Source: an uncultured Campylobacter sp. (lineage in GTDB: Bacteria; Campylobacterota; Campylobacteria; Campylobacterales; Campylobacteraceae). From it: a DNA stretch of 60,484 nt. The notes beneath the pieces are model-generated. The model did not search any database. It worked only from the letters and a program-made list of their open reading frames with translations, and had not been told where the DNA came from. Location: NCBI RefSeq assembly GCF_938015785.1, contig NZ_CALLWC010000036.1, positions 1 to 60,484 of the forward strand. Reading direction: 5' to 3'. Shown piece after piece: positions 44,412-53,075 of the stretch (positions are counted from its first letter, which is position 1; every line of letters starts with the position of its first letter). Position numbers and translations under genes: made by a program.

Positions 44412-45406
44412 AAAAAGCCTCAATGATCTCGATCGCAGCATACGCGCCGAGCGAAATTTTAACCAATTTCGATCTTGAAAAAATGGTTGAAACGAGCGAT
44501 GAATGGATTGTCAAGCGCACAGGCATTCATGAGCGCCGCATAGCAAAGGGCGAGACCACTAGCGATTTGGGCATGAAGGCCGCGGTACTTGCGATCGAGC
44601 GTAGCGGGTTGCAAAAAAACGAGATCGATGCGATAATCTGCGCCACGATCTCGCCTGATTATTTCTGTATGCCCTCGACCGCGTGCGTCATCGCAGATAA
44701 ACTGGGCTTAAATTTCGGCATCACGGCGTTTGATATAAATGCCGCCTGTACGGGCTTCATCTATCTTTTGGAGCTTGCAAAATCCCTCATCGAAAGCGGT
44801 GCTAAAAAACACGTGTTGATAATCGGCACGGAAAAGTTAAGCTCGATAGTCGATTGGAACGATCGCGCTACATGCATACTTTTCGGCGACGGCGCGGGCG
44901 CTGCGGTTATCGCGGCACGCGACGATAACGAAATCATCGACATTCATACCGCTAGCGACGGCAGCAAGGGCGATCTTCTCATCACCGCAGCCCCGGGTAG
45001 CGTCAATCCACTCAGCCAAAAAATCATTGACGAAAAGCTAGGTTTCATGCAGATGGCCGGGCGCGAGGTCTTTAAGATCGCGGTACCGACGCTTAGTAAC
45101 GATGTCGTCGAGATTTTGGAGAAAAATAAAATTTCGCCCGAGCAGGTCGATCTTTTCATCCCGCATCAGGCAAATTTACGCATTATCGAGGCAGTCAAGG
45201 CTAGACTGGAATTTAGCGACGAACAGTGCGTGCTTACGATCGGTAAATACGGCAACACGAGCTCGGCGTCGATCCCGATGGCGATCAACGACGCTTACGA
45301 GAGCGGCAGACTCAAAAACGGCTCGCTTATGCTTTTGGATGCGTTCGGCGGCGGCTTTACGTGGGGCAGCGCGCTTTTGAAATTCGGCGGCAATAGTATA
45401 AACTAG
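44408..45406 (+). CDS. fabH: Beta-ketoacyl-ACP synthase III
   Basis: 332 residues. Starts fatty acid synthesis from acetyl-CoA and malonyl-ACP. Catalytic triad Cys114 (NAACTGF), His253 (IPHQANLRI) and Asn283 (GKYGNTSSAS); also WIVKRTGIHERRI. Last gene of the operon. Confidence 0.96.
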   Translation: MKKASMISIAAYAPSEILTNFDLEKMVETSDEWIVKRTGIHERRIAKGETTSDLGMKAAVLAIERSGLQKNEIDAIICATISPDYFCMPSTACVIADKLGLNFGITAFDINAACTGFIYLLELAKSLIESGAKKHVLIIGTEKLSSIVDWNDRATCILFGDGAGAAVIAARDDNEIIDIHTASDGSKGDLLITAAPGSVNPLSQKIIDEKLGFMQMAGREVFKIAVPTLSNDVVEILEKNKISPEQVDLFIPHQANLRIIEAVKARLEFSDEQCVLTIGKYGNTSSASIPMAINDAYESGRLKNGSLMLLDAFGGGFTWGSALLKFGGNSIN

Positions 45407-46366
45407 CGCTTTTTAAATTTCATTGATCTTTGAATTTCGCCATATTTAAGAGTTAAATTCCAAGCTTATTTACAAAACTAATTTCAAATTTATATTTATT
45501 CCGAGTTAGGTTTCAAAATTTTAAAATGAAGCATTTGCGATTGAAAGCATATTATAATCTTGCGCAGTTAGCATATCGGCTTTTGCGTGAGATAGTAAAA
45601 CGACGTTAGTCTTAGGTCTGCTGCTTTTTGGTGGCGGACTTGTAGAATATAAAAGAAATCAAATATGCGATAGCTTAAATGGGTGTTAATTTCAGCCGAT
45701 TCTGCATTAACGGCTTTTAATTAGCTGCAAAGCTCGGCAAGTATTTTTACGGCGGCGTATGGTGGATCTTTTGAGCGACCTACACATAGGCTATAGAATA
45801 AAATTCAAATACCAAAACGCTCACAACAGCAAGCATCAAATTGCCTTAGATTTGAAATTTAGCATAAACGCCGGTAAATTTAAATCAAATACTACGAATG
45901 GAACAATAAGGGACGCTATGTCATGAGTACAGAAGCGTCGTATCTATATTGGGTTCGTTAAAACCTCCAGTTATCCCATCTCTCCGCTATACAATATGCT
46001 CTAAAAAAGGATAGGATATTAAAATTATCCAGCGGCGAGCCGGAGGGCGCGTTCACGTCAGCTGCATACTAAAGCGGTCAATGCACTTAGCTTTAGTGCG
46101 AAAGCTACAGCGGTTTATAGGTTTTGATGGTAAGTCTAGCTCAATGCCATTGCAAGCATTTAAAAATTTTGCACGAAATATCATCTTGCAGTTATGGACG
46201 ACGGGTATTAAAGCATATAATTAGGGCTATTTTTTATAAATTTTAAGTTCAAATTCCATTTGGATAGAATTCCGATTTATTTTTTAGAAAGTGATCTAAA
46301 ATTATTTAAAATTCCCCCGTTAACTTGGACTATCTAGCGTTTTGTTCGTGCGCCAGGTTTAAAATT
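45407..46366. other. Long spacer with a possible decayed gene
   Basis: About 960 bases between convergent genes with no intact ORF. Around 45606-45689 one frame reads LVLGLLLFGGGLVEYKRN, like the signal-peptide start of a small secreted protein, but it has no start codon and ends at once; nearby frames are broken. It may be the remnant of a lost gene. No RNA gene recognised. Confidence 0.4.
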
Positions 46367-47290
46367 TTAAATAACGTAAAATCCTAAATTCTCGTGCTTA
46401 AGGATAATTTTTCTGATCTCTTTTAGTAAGCTAAGCGAGGCTTCGATTTCGACGCGGCGGGTGCTTACGCTCTCGATGTTCGCGCCTACGCTTACGCCTT
46501 TTGCGAGGGCGTATTGGTAGATGAAATCAAACATCTCTGCGCACAGCGCTGTTGAACTTTGCAAAATATCGACGCTGCTTTGCAGTCGCTGCTGCAAAAA
46601 ATCTGGCACCGAGATGCCAAGCCATTTCATAAACTCAAGCGTCTTTAGGCTGCCGCACGGCGTGAAAGTAAAGATTATAGGCACCCTTTTGCACTCCAAA
46701 GCGGCGTAATCGTCGATGAAATCTTTGGCATTTTGCACATTATAAACCGCCTGAGTGATAAAAAATTCGCACCCGTCCGCAGTCTTCTCCGCGATTTTTA
46801 GGTGCTCGTCGTGGCTCTTTTCATGGCGCTCGGGTATGCAGATGCCGCCTAGACAAAGATGCTGCGCTACAAGTCGCTTGATCTCGTAGGCGCGGCTTAG
46901 ATGCAGTTTGCATTCTTCGTTTTTAGAGCTCGCCCCCACGAAAACACCCAGCCCGCTTGCGGCATGTCTTAGAATTTCGCAAAATTCCGCCTCGTCGTAT
47001 TTGCCTACCGCGCGATAGATGATCGCTTCTTTATCGGTGTGTAGATACTGCGTGTAATATCGCGCAGGATCGATCGTATGCACAAAAGGAAAGGTCCGCT
47101 CATCTTTCGTGCGCGCACTTTCGTCTTGTAGATCGTAGATGACGATGCCGTCGCATTCGCATTCGCCTAGGCGTTGCGACCACGCCGTACCCAGGCGCTC
47201 GAGCTCGTCTTGAGAGGACGTGATTTTAGGCGGGACGATGCCGTAGAGTAGAATTCCGCTTTTTCCGTTTCTAATTTTTTCTTTTAACAC
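46367..47290 (-). CDS. Methylenetetrahydrofolate reductase-like protein
   Basis: About 307 residues, TIM-barrel MTHFR family. YGIVPPKITSS, GIVIYDLQDESAR, LCLGGICIPERHE, ADGCEFFITQAVYN and the C-terminal SVGANIESVSTRRVEIEASL follow the fold, including the QxxY/F-type flavin and folate segment. It is divergent from standard MetF, so its substrate is uncertain. The GTG at 47290 was chosen because AAGGA lies six to seven bases before it; a GTG at 47314 has no ribosome site. Divergent from the HerA-like gene. Confidence 0.75.
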   Translation of the reverse strand: MLKEKIRNGKSGILLYGIVPPKITSSQDELERLGTAWSQRLGECECDGIVIYDLQDESARTKDERTFPFVHTIDPARYYTQYLHTDKEAIIYRAVGKYDEAEFCEILRHAASGLGVFVGASSKNEECKLHLSRAYEIKRLVAQHLCLGGICIPERHEKSHDEHLKIAEKTADGCEFFITQAVYNVQNAKDFIDDYAALECKRVPIIFTFTPCGSLKTLEFMKWLGISVPDFLQQRLQSSVDILQSSTALCAEMFDFIYQYALAKGVSVGANIESVSTRRVEIEASLSLLKEIRKIILKHENLGFYVI

Positions 47291-47348
47291 TTGCCATTCC
47301 TTGATTTTTCGCACATTTTAGCAAATTTAAATTTAAAAATTTAAATGA

Positions 47349-47354
47349 TATAAT
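47349..47354 (+). promoter_or_regulatory. -10 element of the HerA-like gene
   Basis: TATAAT in ATGATATAATGC, 31 bases before the ATG, with TTAAGGAAC as ribosome site. It may serve the chain herA-like, plsY and folB. Confidence 0.55.
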
Positions 47355-47384
47355 GCCGAGCAAATTGCAAATTTAAGGAACGCA

Positions 47385-49676
47385 ATGAAAACGCTTCAAG
47401 AAAATTTAAAGCTTTTTTATCTGGGGCTTGAAAACGGCGAGCCGTTTTTGTATAAAAACAAGGATCTAACGACCCACGCGCTTATCATAGGAATGACCGG
47501 CAGCGGCAAGACTGGTCTTGGTATCACGCTGCTAGAGGAAGCTACGATCGATAATATCCCATCCATCATCATCGATCCAAAGGGCGATCTAACGAATTTA
47601 GCTCTTACTTTTCCGCAGATGAGGGCTGAGGATTTTGAGCCTTATATCGATGAGGCTGAGGCACAAAACAAAGGTCTTAGGGTGCGCGAGTACGCCGAGC
47701 AAACCGCAAATACCTGGCGCGAAGGTATCGAGGGCTCATATCAAGACCTGGCGCGAGTACAGCTTCTGAAAAATAGCGCCGATTTTAGAATTTATACGCC
47801 CAAATCAAGCGCAGGTCTTGGAATCAGCCTGCTAAGCGATTTTGAAGCGCCGAAGGGCTTAAACGAAGAGGATCTGAACAACTATGTAGGCGGTATCGCA
47901 ACTAGCGTGCTAAGTCTGGCAGGGATCGGCAGCGATAATCTTAGCTCGCCGGAATTTTTACTAATCAGCCAAATTTTAACCTATCATTTTAACAAAGGCG
48001 AGGGGGTGAGCGTGGTGGATCTCATCGCGCAGATCGGCAACCCGCCTTTCGATAAAATCGGCGTTTTCGACGTTAATACCTTCTTTCCGAGCGATAAGCG
48101 AATGGCGCTTGCGATGAAGATTAACGCGCTCATCGCAAGCCCGAGTTTTAAGCTTTGGTGCGAGGGCGAGCGGCTAAATATCGCCAAGATGCTCTTTGAT
48201 GAAAACGGCAGGGCGAGAGCGAATATATTTTCCATCGCGCATCTAAACGACGATGAGAGGATGTTTTTCGTCACGCTGCTTTTGGGCGAGATGATCAAAT
48301 GGATGCGTACTACCAGCGGCACTAGCTCGCTGCGCGCAGTGCTTTATATGGATGAAATTTACGGCTTCTTCCCGCCAAACGGCAATCCACCGAGCAAAAC
48401 CCCGATGCTTACGCTGCTGAAGCAGGCTCGTGCATTCGGACTTGGCTGCGTATTATCGACGCAAAACCCGGTCGATCTCGATTATAAGGGGCTTAGCAAT
48501 ATCGGTACGTGGTTTATCGGGCGCTTGCAGACCGCGCAGGATAAGGAGCGCGTTATCAGCGGCCTAAGCGGCATCGGCTCAAATCCGATCGATAAAAGCG
48601 TGCTGATGGAGAAAATTTCAAACCTCAAAAAGCGAAATTTTTTGGTAAAAAACATCAACGAGGACGTGCTGCGAGTGATCGAGACGCGCTTTGCGCTAAG
48701 CTATTTAAAGGGCCCTTTAAGCAACGAGCAAATTTCAAATTTAATGAAAGACAAAAAGGCTGAAATTTCGTCCGTGTCGGGCGCCGCGCAAGGCGTCAAA
48801 TCCGCTGGTGCCGCCAAACCCGTAGTTTCTGCTGAAATTTCGCAGCTTTACAGCTACGGCGCGAGCCTTGAGCTAAGCCCGTATCTGTACGCAAGCGCAA
48901 AGATGCGATTTTGCGACAAGGGGGTCGATTTTACGCAGCAGCGCTCCTTTTTGCTATCGCTTTCGGACGCAAGTGAAATAGATTGGGGCGAGGCGAGTAC
49001 GCGAGAAGTTGCAAATTTAAGCGGACAGGAGCAGGCGGGCTCGCTCTACGGCGCGCTTCCTAGCTTCATCGCGGGAGCAAAAAATTTAAACGCTCAGCTT
49101 AAAAGCTTTAAGGAGTGGCTATATCGCAATGAAAAACTCGAGCTTTTTAGCGCGCTTGATCTGCTCTCAAAACCGGGCGAGAGCAGGGAGGAGTTTTTTG
49201 TGCGCCTAAGCGATAAGGCGAATGAAATTTTAGAGGCGAAAACCGATGAAATCGCGGCTAAATTTGAAAAGGAAAAGGCGCGCCTTGAGGATAAAATTTC
49301 GCGCGCTAGCGAAAAATACGAGAAGGAAAAGGGCGACGTGCTAAGTCGCGGGGTGGATGCGGCGCTAAACATAGGTGGAGCGATCTTAGGCGCGTTTTTA
49401 GGCCGCTCGCGCAGCGCTAGCAATATCTCTAAAGCGATCAGCGGAGCTAAAAGCGCGCATAAAATTTTAAACGAACGAAGCGAAGCCAAAAATGCCGAAA
49501 ATAGCCTAAGCGCGCTACAAGAGGAGCTGGAGGTGCTTACGCAGAAATTTGAAGCTGAAGTGGACGCGCTAAAACAGAGCCTGGATCTAAAAAATATTAA
49601 ACTCGAAACGAAAGAAATTTCGCCGAAGAAAACCGACATCTACGACGAGAAAATTTCGCTACTTTGGAAGAGCTAA
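47385..49676 (+). CDS. HerA-like/DUF853 P-loop ATPase
   Basis: 763 residues. Walker A GMTGSGKT at residues 36-43, PSIIIDPKGDLTNLAL, Walker B AVLYMDEIYGFFPP, sensor-type VLSTQNPVDLDYKGL and an arginine-finger region. These place it in the HerA/FtsK superfamily, DUF853 branch, whose substrate is not known (DNA translocation is presumed for the superfamily). The C-terminal 130 residues are a Lys/Glu coiled coil around a Gly-rich hydrophobic stretch (ALNIGGAILGAFLG). Twelve bases before plsY. Confidence 0.85.
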   Translation: MKTLQENLKLFYLGLENGEPFLYKNKDLTTHALIIGMTGSGKTGLGITLLEEATIDNIPSIIIDPKGDLTNLALTFPQMRAEDFEPYIDEAEAQNKGLRVREYAEQTANTWREGIEGSYQDLARVQLLKNSADFRIYTPKSSAGLGISLLSDFEAPKGLNEEDLNNYVGGIATSVLSLAGIGSDNLSSPEFLLISQILTYHFNKGEGVSVVDLIAQIGNPPFDKIGVFDVNTFFPSDKRMALAMKINALIASPSFKLWCEGERLNIAKMLFDENGRARANIFSIAHLNDDERMFFVTLLLGEMIKWMRTTSGTSSLRAVLYMDEIYGFFPPNGNPPSKTPMLTLLKQARAFGLGCVLSTQNPVDLDYKGLSNIGTWFIGRLQTAQDKERVISGLSGIGSNPIDKSVLMEKISNLKKRNFLVKNINEDVLRVIETRFALSYLKGPLSNEQISNLMKDKKAEISSVSGAAQGVKSAGAAKPVVSAEISQLYSYGASLELSPYLYASAKMRFCDKGVDFTQQRSFLLSLSDASEIDWGEASTREVANLSGQEQAGSLYGALPSFIAGAKNLNAQLKSFKEWLYRNEKLELFSALDLLSKPGESREEFFVRLSDKANEILEAKTDEIAAKFEKEKARLEDKISRASEKYEKEKGDVLSRGVDAALNIGGAILGAFLGRSRSASNISKAISGAKSAHKILNERSEAKNAENSLSALQEELEVLTQKFEAEVDALKQSLDLKNIKLETKEISPKKTDIYDEKISLLWKS

Positions 49677-49688
49677 AGGGAGAATTTT

Positions 49689-50432
49689 ATGGATAAACTT
49701 AGTGAAATTTTAAATATCATATACGCCGCTCTCTGCGATCCTAGCTCAAAATATTTTCTAGGAGATGAGCATGGAATTCTAGGAAGCGGAATTCTTGGAA
49801 TTTTATATAGGACATTTACGGCGCCGAATTTTTGGTGCTACTTTGCTGCGTATCTGATCGCTGCGATCCCCTTTGGGCTTTTGATCGGCAAATACCTAGG
49901 CGGCGTGGATATCAAAAGCGAGGGCAGTGGCTCCATAGGCGCTACCAACGTCCTTCGCGTCTTAAAAACTCGCGATCCGCAAAAAGCAAAAAAGCTCGCG
50001 ATCCTCACCGTCGCCTGCGACGCGCTAAAGGGCATCCTGCCGATACTGATTGCGCGTGCTTTAGGCTTTGATGAAAACGTGCTATGGAGCATGGCTGTCT
50101 TTGCAGTACTTGGGCATTGCTTTAGTCCGTATCTGAAATTTAACGGCGGCAAGGGCATTGCGACGGGAGCCGGCGTGCTTGCTTGCTTTATTCCTATCGA
50201 GCTCATTATCGCGCTTGCCGTTTGGTTTGTAGTCGGCAAGACGGTTAAAATTTCATCCGTAGCATCGCTCGCAGCGGCGCTTGCGCTAGTTATCGCTAGC
50301 TACGTGATCCATCCGCAGATGCCAGCGATCAACACTCATGCGCCGATCTTTCTGATAGTTTTCATCGTATTTTACAAACACGCGCCGAATATCGCCAGGC
50401 TGCTTAAGGGCGAGGAAAAGCGCGTAGTATGA
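49689..50432 (+). CDS. plsY: Glycerol-3-phosphate acyltransferase PlsY with an N-terminal extension
   Basis: 247 residues; the family is usually about 200. The core starts near residue 45 with AAIPFGLLIGKYLGGVDIK, GSGSIGATNVLR (glycerol-3-phosphate site) and KFNGGKGIATGAG (acyl-phosphate site). The first 45 residues are extra, containing GILGSGILGILYRTF. The extension is probably real because AGGGAG precedes the ATG at 49689. Transfers acyl from acyl-phosphate (PlsX) to glycerol-3-phosphate. Overlaps folB by four bases. Confidence 0.93.
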   Translation: MDKLSEILNIIYAALCDPSSKYFLGDEHGILGSGILGILYRTFTAPNFWCYFAAYLIAAIPFGLLIGKYLGGVDIKSEGSGSIGATNVLRVLKTRDPQKAKKLAILTVACDALKGILPILIARALGFDENVLWSMAVFAVLGHCFSPYLKFNGGKGIATGAGVLACFIPIELIIALAVWFVVGKTVKISSVASLAAALALVIASYVIHPQMPAINTHAPIFLIVFIVFYKHAPNIARLLKGEEKRVV

Positions 50433-50746
50433 TTAAAATTTTAATTGAAAAGCTGGAATTTGGCACGATAATCGGGACGCTGGATTTTGAGCGCAAGCGC
50501 GAGCAGCGCGTCTGGGTGTGGGCGAAGTTCGGAGCGGAGGAATTTATCGACTATGCGCGGGTTTGCGAATATATCAAAGCGGAGTTCCGCGAGAAAAAAT
50601 TTCGCCTCGTAGAGGACGCGCTAAAATACTTCGCGCAGGAGTTTCACTCAAAATTTCGATCGATGGATTATTTTTATATGAAAATTTTAAAGCCCGAAAT
50701 TTTACAAGACGCGAGCGTCGGCGCGGAAATAGAGATAAAATTTTAA
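50429..50746 (+). CDS. folB: Dihydroneopterin aldolase-like protein FolB
   Basis: 105 residues with the T-fold layout: IEKLEFGTIIGTLDFERKREQRVWV, DYARVCEYIKAEF and KILKPEI near the end. The substrate Glu and Lys positions are plausible but not certain. Its place after plsY and before the cosR-type regulator matches C. jejuni folB. Folate synthesis. Confidence 0.8.
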   Translation: MIKILIEKLEFGTIIGTLDFERKREQRVWVWAKFGAEEFIDYARVCEYIKAEFREKKFRLVEDALKYFAQEFHSKFRSMDYFYMKILKPEILQDASVGAEIEIKF

Positions 50747-50822
50747 AATTTCTTTAAAAAATCTTGAAATTTTGCTTAAAATATGTTAAAATCACCGCAA
50801 AATTTTAAGGCAAGGAAATTAA

Positions 50823-51494
50823 ATGAGAATTTTAATAGTCGAGGACGAGGTGACTTTAAACAAGACGATAGCGGAGGGCTTGATGGAGTTCGGCTATCAG
50901 ACGGATACTTCCGAGAGTTTTAAGGACGCAGAGTATTATATCGGCATTAGAAATTATGATTTGGTGCTAACCGATTGGATGCTAGCTGACGGCAACGGCA
51001 TCGATCTCATCGCATTGGTTAAGCAAAAATCCGCGCGCACCTCCGTCGTCGTGCTATCTGCAAAAGACGATAAAGAAAGCGAGATCAAAGCGCTTCGCGC
51101 GGGCGCGGACGATTTTATCAAAAAACCTTTCGATTTTGATGTTTTAGTAGCGCGTCTCGAAGCTAGACTTCGCTTCGGCGGCTCAAATATCATCAAAATC
51201 GACGATCTCATCATCGATCCGGATGAGGAAAAGATCACATATCTAGGTCAAGAGATCGAGCTTAAGGGCAAGCCGTTTGAGGTGCTAACTCACTTGGCGC
51301 GCCACAGCGATCAGATCGTCAGTAAAGAGCAGCTATTAGATGCTATCTGGGAGGAGCCTGAGCTCGTTACGCCAAACGTCATCGAAGTCGCGATCAATCA
51401 AATCCGCCAGAAAATGGATAAGCCTCTAAATATCTCTACGATCGAGACCGTTCGCAGACGCGGATATAGATTTTGCTTTCCACAAAAAGCCTAA
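50823..51494 (+). CDS. cosR: CosR-type OmpR-family response regulator with Asp51 present
   Basis: 223 residues. Receiver: acidic pair Glu7/Asp8, phosphoacceptor Asp51 (LVLTDWMLADG), Ser79 (VVVLSAKDD) and a KKPFDFD lysine. Winged helix from about 130 (IELKGKPFEVLTHLARHSDQIVS ... RRRGYRFCF) is almost identical to C. jejuni CosR as I remember it. CosR is an essential orphan regulator of oxidative-stress genes; it and H. pylori HP1043 lack the phosphorylated aspartate. Here the residue is present and a kinase gene follows with a 22-base overlap. Neighbours plsY-folB and fdxB-ppx match the C. jejuni locus. A TTAAAAT 30-odd bases upstream is the likely -10. Confidence 0.92.
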   Translation: MRILIVEDEVTLNKTIAEGLMEFGYQTDTSESFKDAEYYIGIRNYDLVLTDWMLADGNGIDLIALVKQKSARTSVVVLSAKDDKESEIKALRAGADDFIKKPFDFDVLVARLEARLRFGGSNIIKIDDLIIDPDEEKITYLGQEIELKGKPFEVLTHLARHSDQIVSKEQLLDAIWEEPELVTPNVIEVAINQIRQKMDKPLNISTIETVRRRGYRFCFPQKA

Positions 51495-52780
51495 GAGTCC
51501 GCTTTGTAATACAATTAGCATCCGCTTCGTTGATGCTAATTGTCATTTTTTCGGTAATGCTCTATAATTATATGAGAATTACCATCTTCGAAACTCCCGT
51601 TCAAAATTTAATCCAAAGAGCGCAAAAAATCGTAGACGCCTCCGTGCCGCCTGAGAAAATTTCATCTTTTTTACAAGACGCTTCCGGTGAATACGAAAGC
51701 AAAATCATCGAAAACGAAAGTATCAATAAACCTAAATTTATCGAAAGCTCCGAGGGCGGCAGGAGCTATTTGCAGCTGCACTATCCCTACGACAAGGATA
51801 AAATTTTAAGCATCAAAGCAGATGTGAGCGTTTATGCAAACATCGTAAATCAAATACTCATCGACATCATTTTGGTAAATTTGACGATGATATTTTTGGT
51901 GGTGTTTTACGCGATGTTTCTTTCGCGCATGCTACTAATGCCGATTAAGCTGATCAGCCAAAGGCTCGCTTCGGTGGATGAAAAATTTCTAAAGCCGATC
52001 GACGCAGCGGAAATTCCAAGTGAATTTAGCCCGCTTTCAAACAGCATCAACCGCCTACTTGAGCGCATCGAGACTTTCATTTTGTATCAAAAAGAGCTTT
52101 TTATCGGTATCGCGCACGAGCTTAAAACTCCGCTAGCGGTGATGAAAACCAAAAACGAAGTGACGCTGATTAAACCGCGCGAGAGCGAGAAATATATCGA
52201 GGCGCTTAAAAACAATAATGATTCGATCGATAGTATGAATAAGATGATCAGCTCCATTCTGGAGATTGGACGGCAGGAGGGGGCGCAGTTTGAGGCGCCC
52301 GAGCAGACCGATATGATCGCGTATCTACGGGAGCTATGCGTGGGCTTTAAAATTTTAGCGCGTACGGCGGGCAAGGACTTGACGATGGATCTTAAGCCCG
52401 AACAGCTTGAAATTTCGGTGCAGAAAAGTCTCTTTATGCACGTGATTCAAAATTTTATCCAAAACGCCATAAAATTTTCTCCTGATGGCGAAAAAGTACT
52501 GATCGAGAGCGAAATTTCGGACGGAAATTTCATAGTGCGGGTCGCAAACAAAGGCGAGCCGCTTAACGAAGAGATTGATTATTTTGCCCCTTTTAAGCGC
52601 TATGGCGACAAGCCGGGGGCGGGGCTCGGGCTATTCTTAGCCAAAAATGCTGCTCAAGCGATGGGCGCGCAAGTAGATCTTAAAAACGATGAAGCGCGCT
52701 TGCTAATCGTCGCAATTTTCAAGCTTCCGCTAAAAAATTTAAGAAATAGCCCGAAATTCCGCTATTTTAAAACAAAATGA
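51473..52780 (+). CDS. Sensor histidine kinase paired with the CosR-type regulator
   Basis: 435 residues from a TTG inside the regulator gene. Two membrane helices (about 10-32 and 125-150) flank a periplasmic sensor of about 90 residues. HAMP-like linker (LLMPIKLISQRLASVDEKF), H-box IAHELKTPLAVMK with His215, N-box IQNFIQNAIKFSPDG and G-box GAGLGLFLAKNAA; all kinase motifs are intact. The gene is absent between cosR and fdxB in C. jejuni. Sensing signal is unknown. Confidence 0.9.
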   Translation: MLSTKSLRVRFVIQLASASLMLIVIFSVMLYNYMRITIFETPVQNLIQRAQKIVDASVPPEKISSFLQDASGEYESKIIENESINKPKFIESSEGGRSYLQLHYPYDKDKILSIKADVSVYANIVNQILIDIILVNLTMIFLVVFYAMFLSRMLLMPIKLISQRLASVDEKFLKPIDAAEIPSEFSPLSNSINRLLERIETFILYQKELFIGIAHELKTPLAVMKTKNEVTLIKPRESEKYIEALKNNNDSIDSMNKMISSILEIGRQEGAQFEAPEQTDMIAYLRELCVGFKILARTAGKDLTMDLKPEQLEISVQKSLFMHVIQNFIQNAIKFSPDGEKVLIESEISDGNFIVRVANKGEPLNEEIDYFAPFKRYGDKPGAGLGLFLAKNAAQAMGAQVDLKNDEARLLIVAIFKLPLKNLRNSPKFRYFKTK

Positions 52781-52829
52781 AGCTTTTTATGGTATAAACG
52801 CCATAATTTTTTTCGTAAGGTAAAATTAT

Positions 52830-53075
52830 ATGTCATTGTTGATTACAAAAGAATGCATCAGTTGCGACGCGTGCCGCGAGGAATGCCCTAATGAAGCGAT
52901 TTTCGAGGATGAGCCGATATACATCATAGACGCCGATCGATGTTGCGAGTGCGTAGATGATTACTCCGAGCCCGCTTGCATCGTGGTCTGCCCGGTCGAG
53001 TGTATCATCACCGATCCCGATAATATCGAGACGGCGGACGAGCTGAAATACAAACACGTCCATATGGAAATTTAA
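52830..53075 (+). CDS. fdxB: YfhL-type 2[4Fe-4S] ferredoxin
   Basis: 81 residues. CISCDACREECP and CCECVDDYSEPACIVVCP cluster motifs, with the loop before the last Cys seen in YfhL ferredoxins, and C-terminal acidic tail. Position between the regulator/kinase pair and ppx matches C. jejuni fdxB. One base before the ppx ATG. Confidence 0.9.
   Translation: MSLLITKECISCDACREECPNEAIFEDEPIYIIDADRCCECVDDYSEPACIVVCPVECIITDPDNIETADELKYKHVHMEI

Noticed and set aside
45606..45689. Small secreted protein gene
   Set aside because: Signal-like peptide but no start codon and an immediate stop; at best a remnant.
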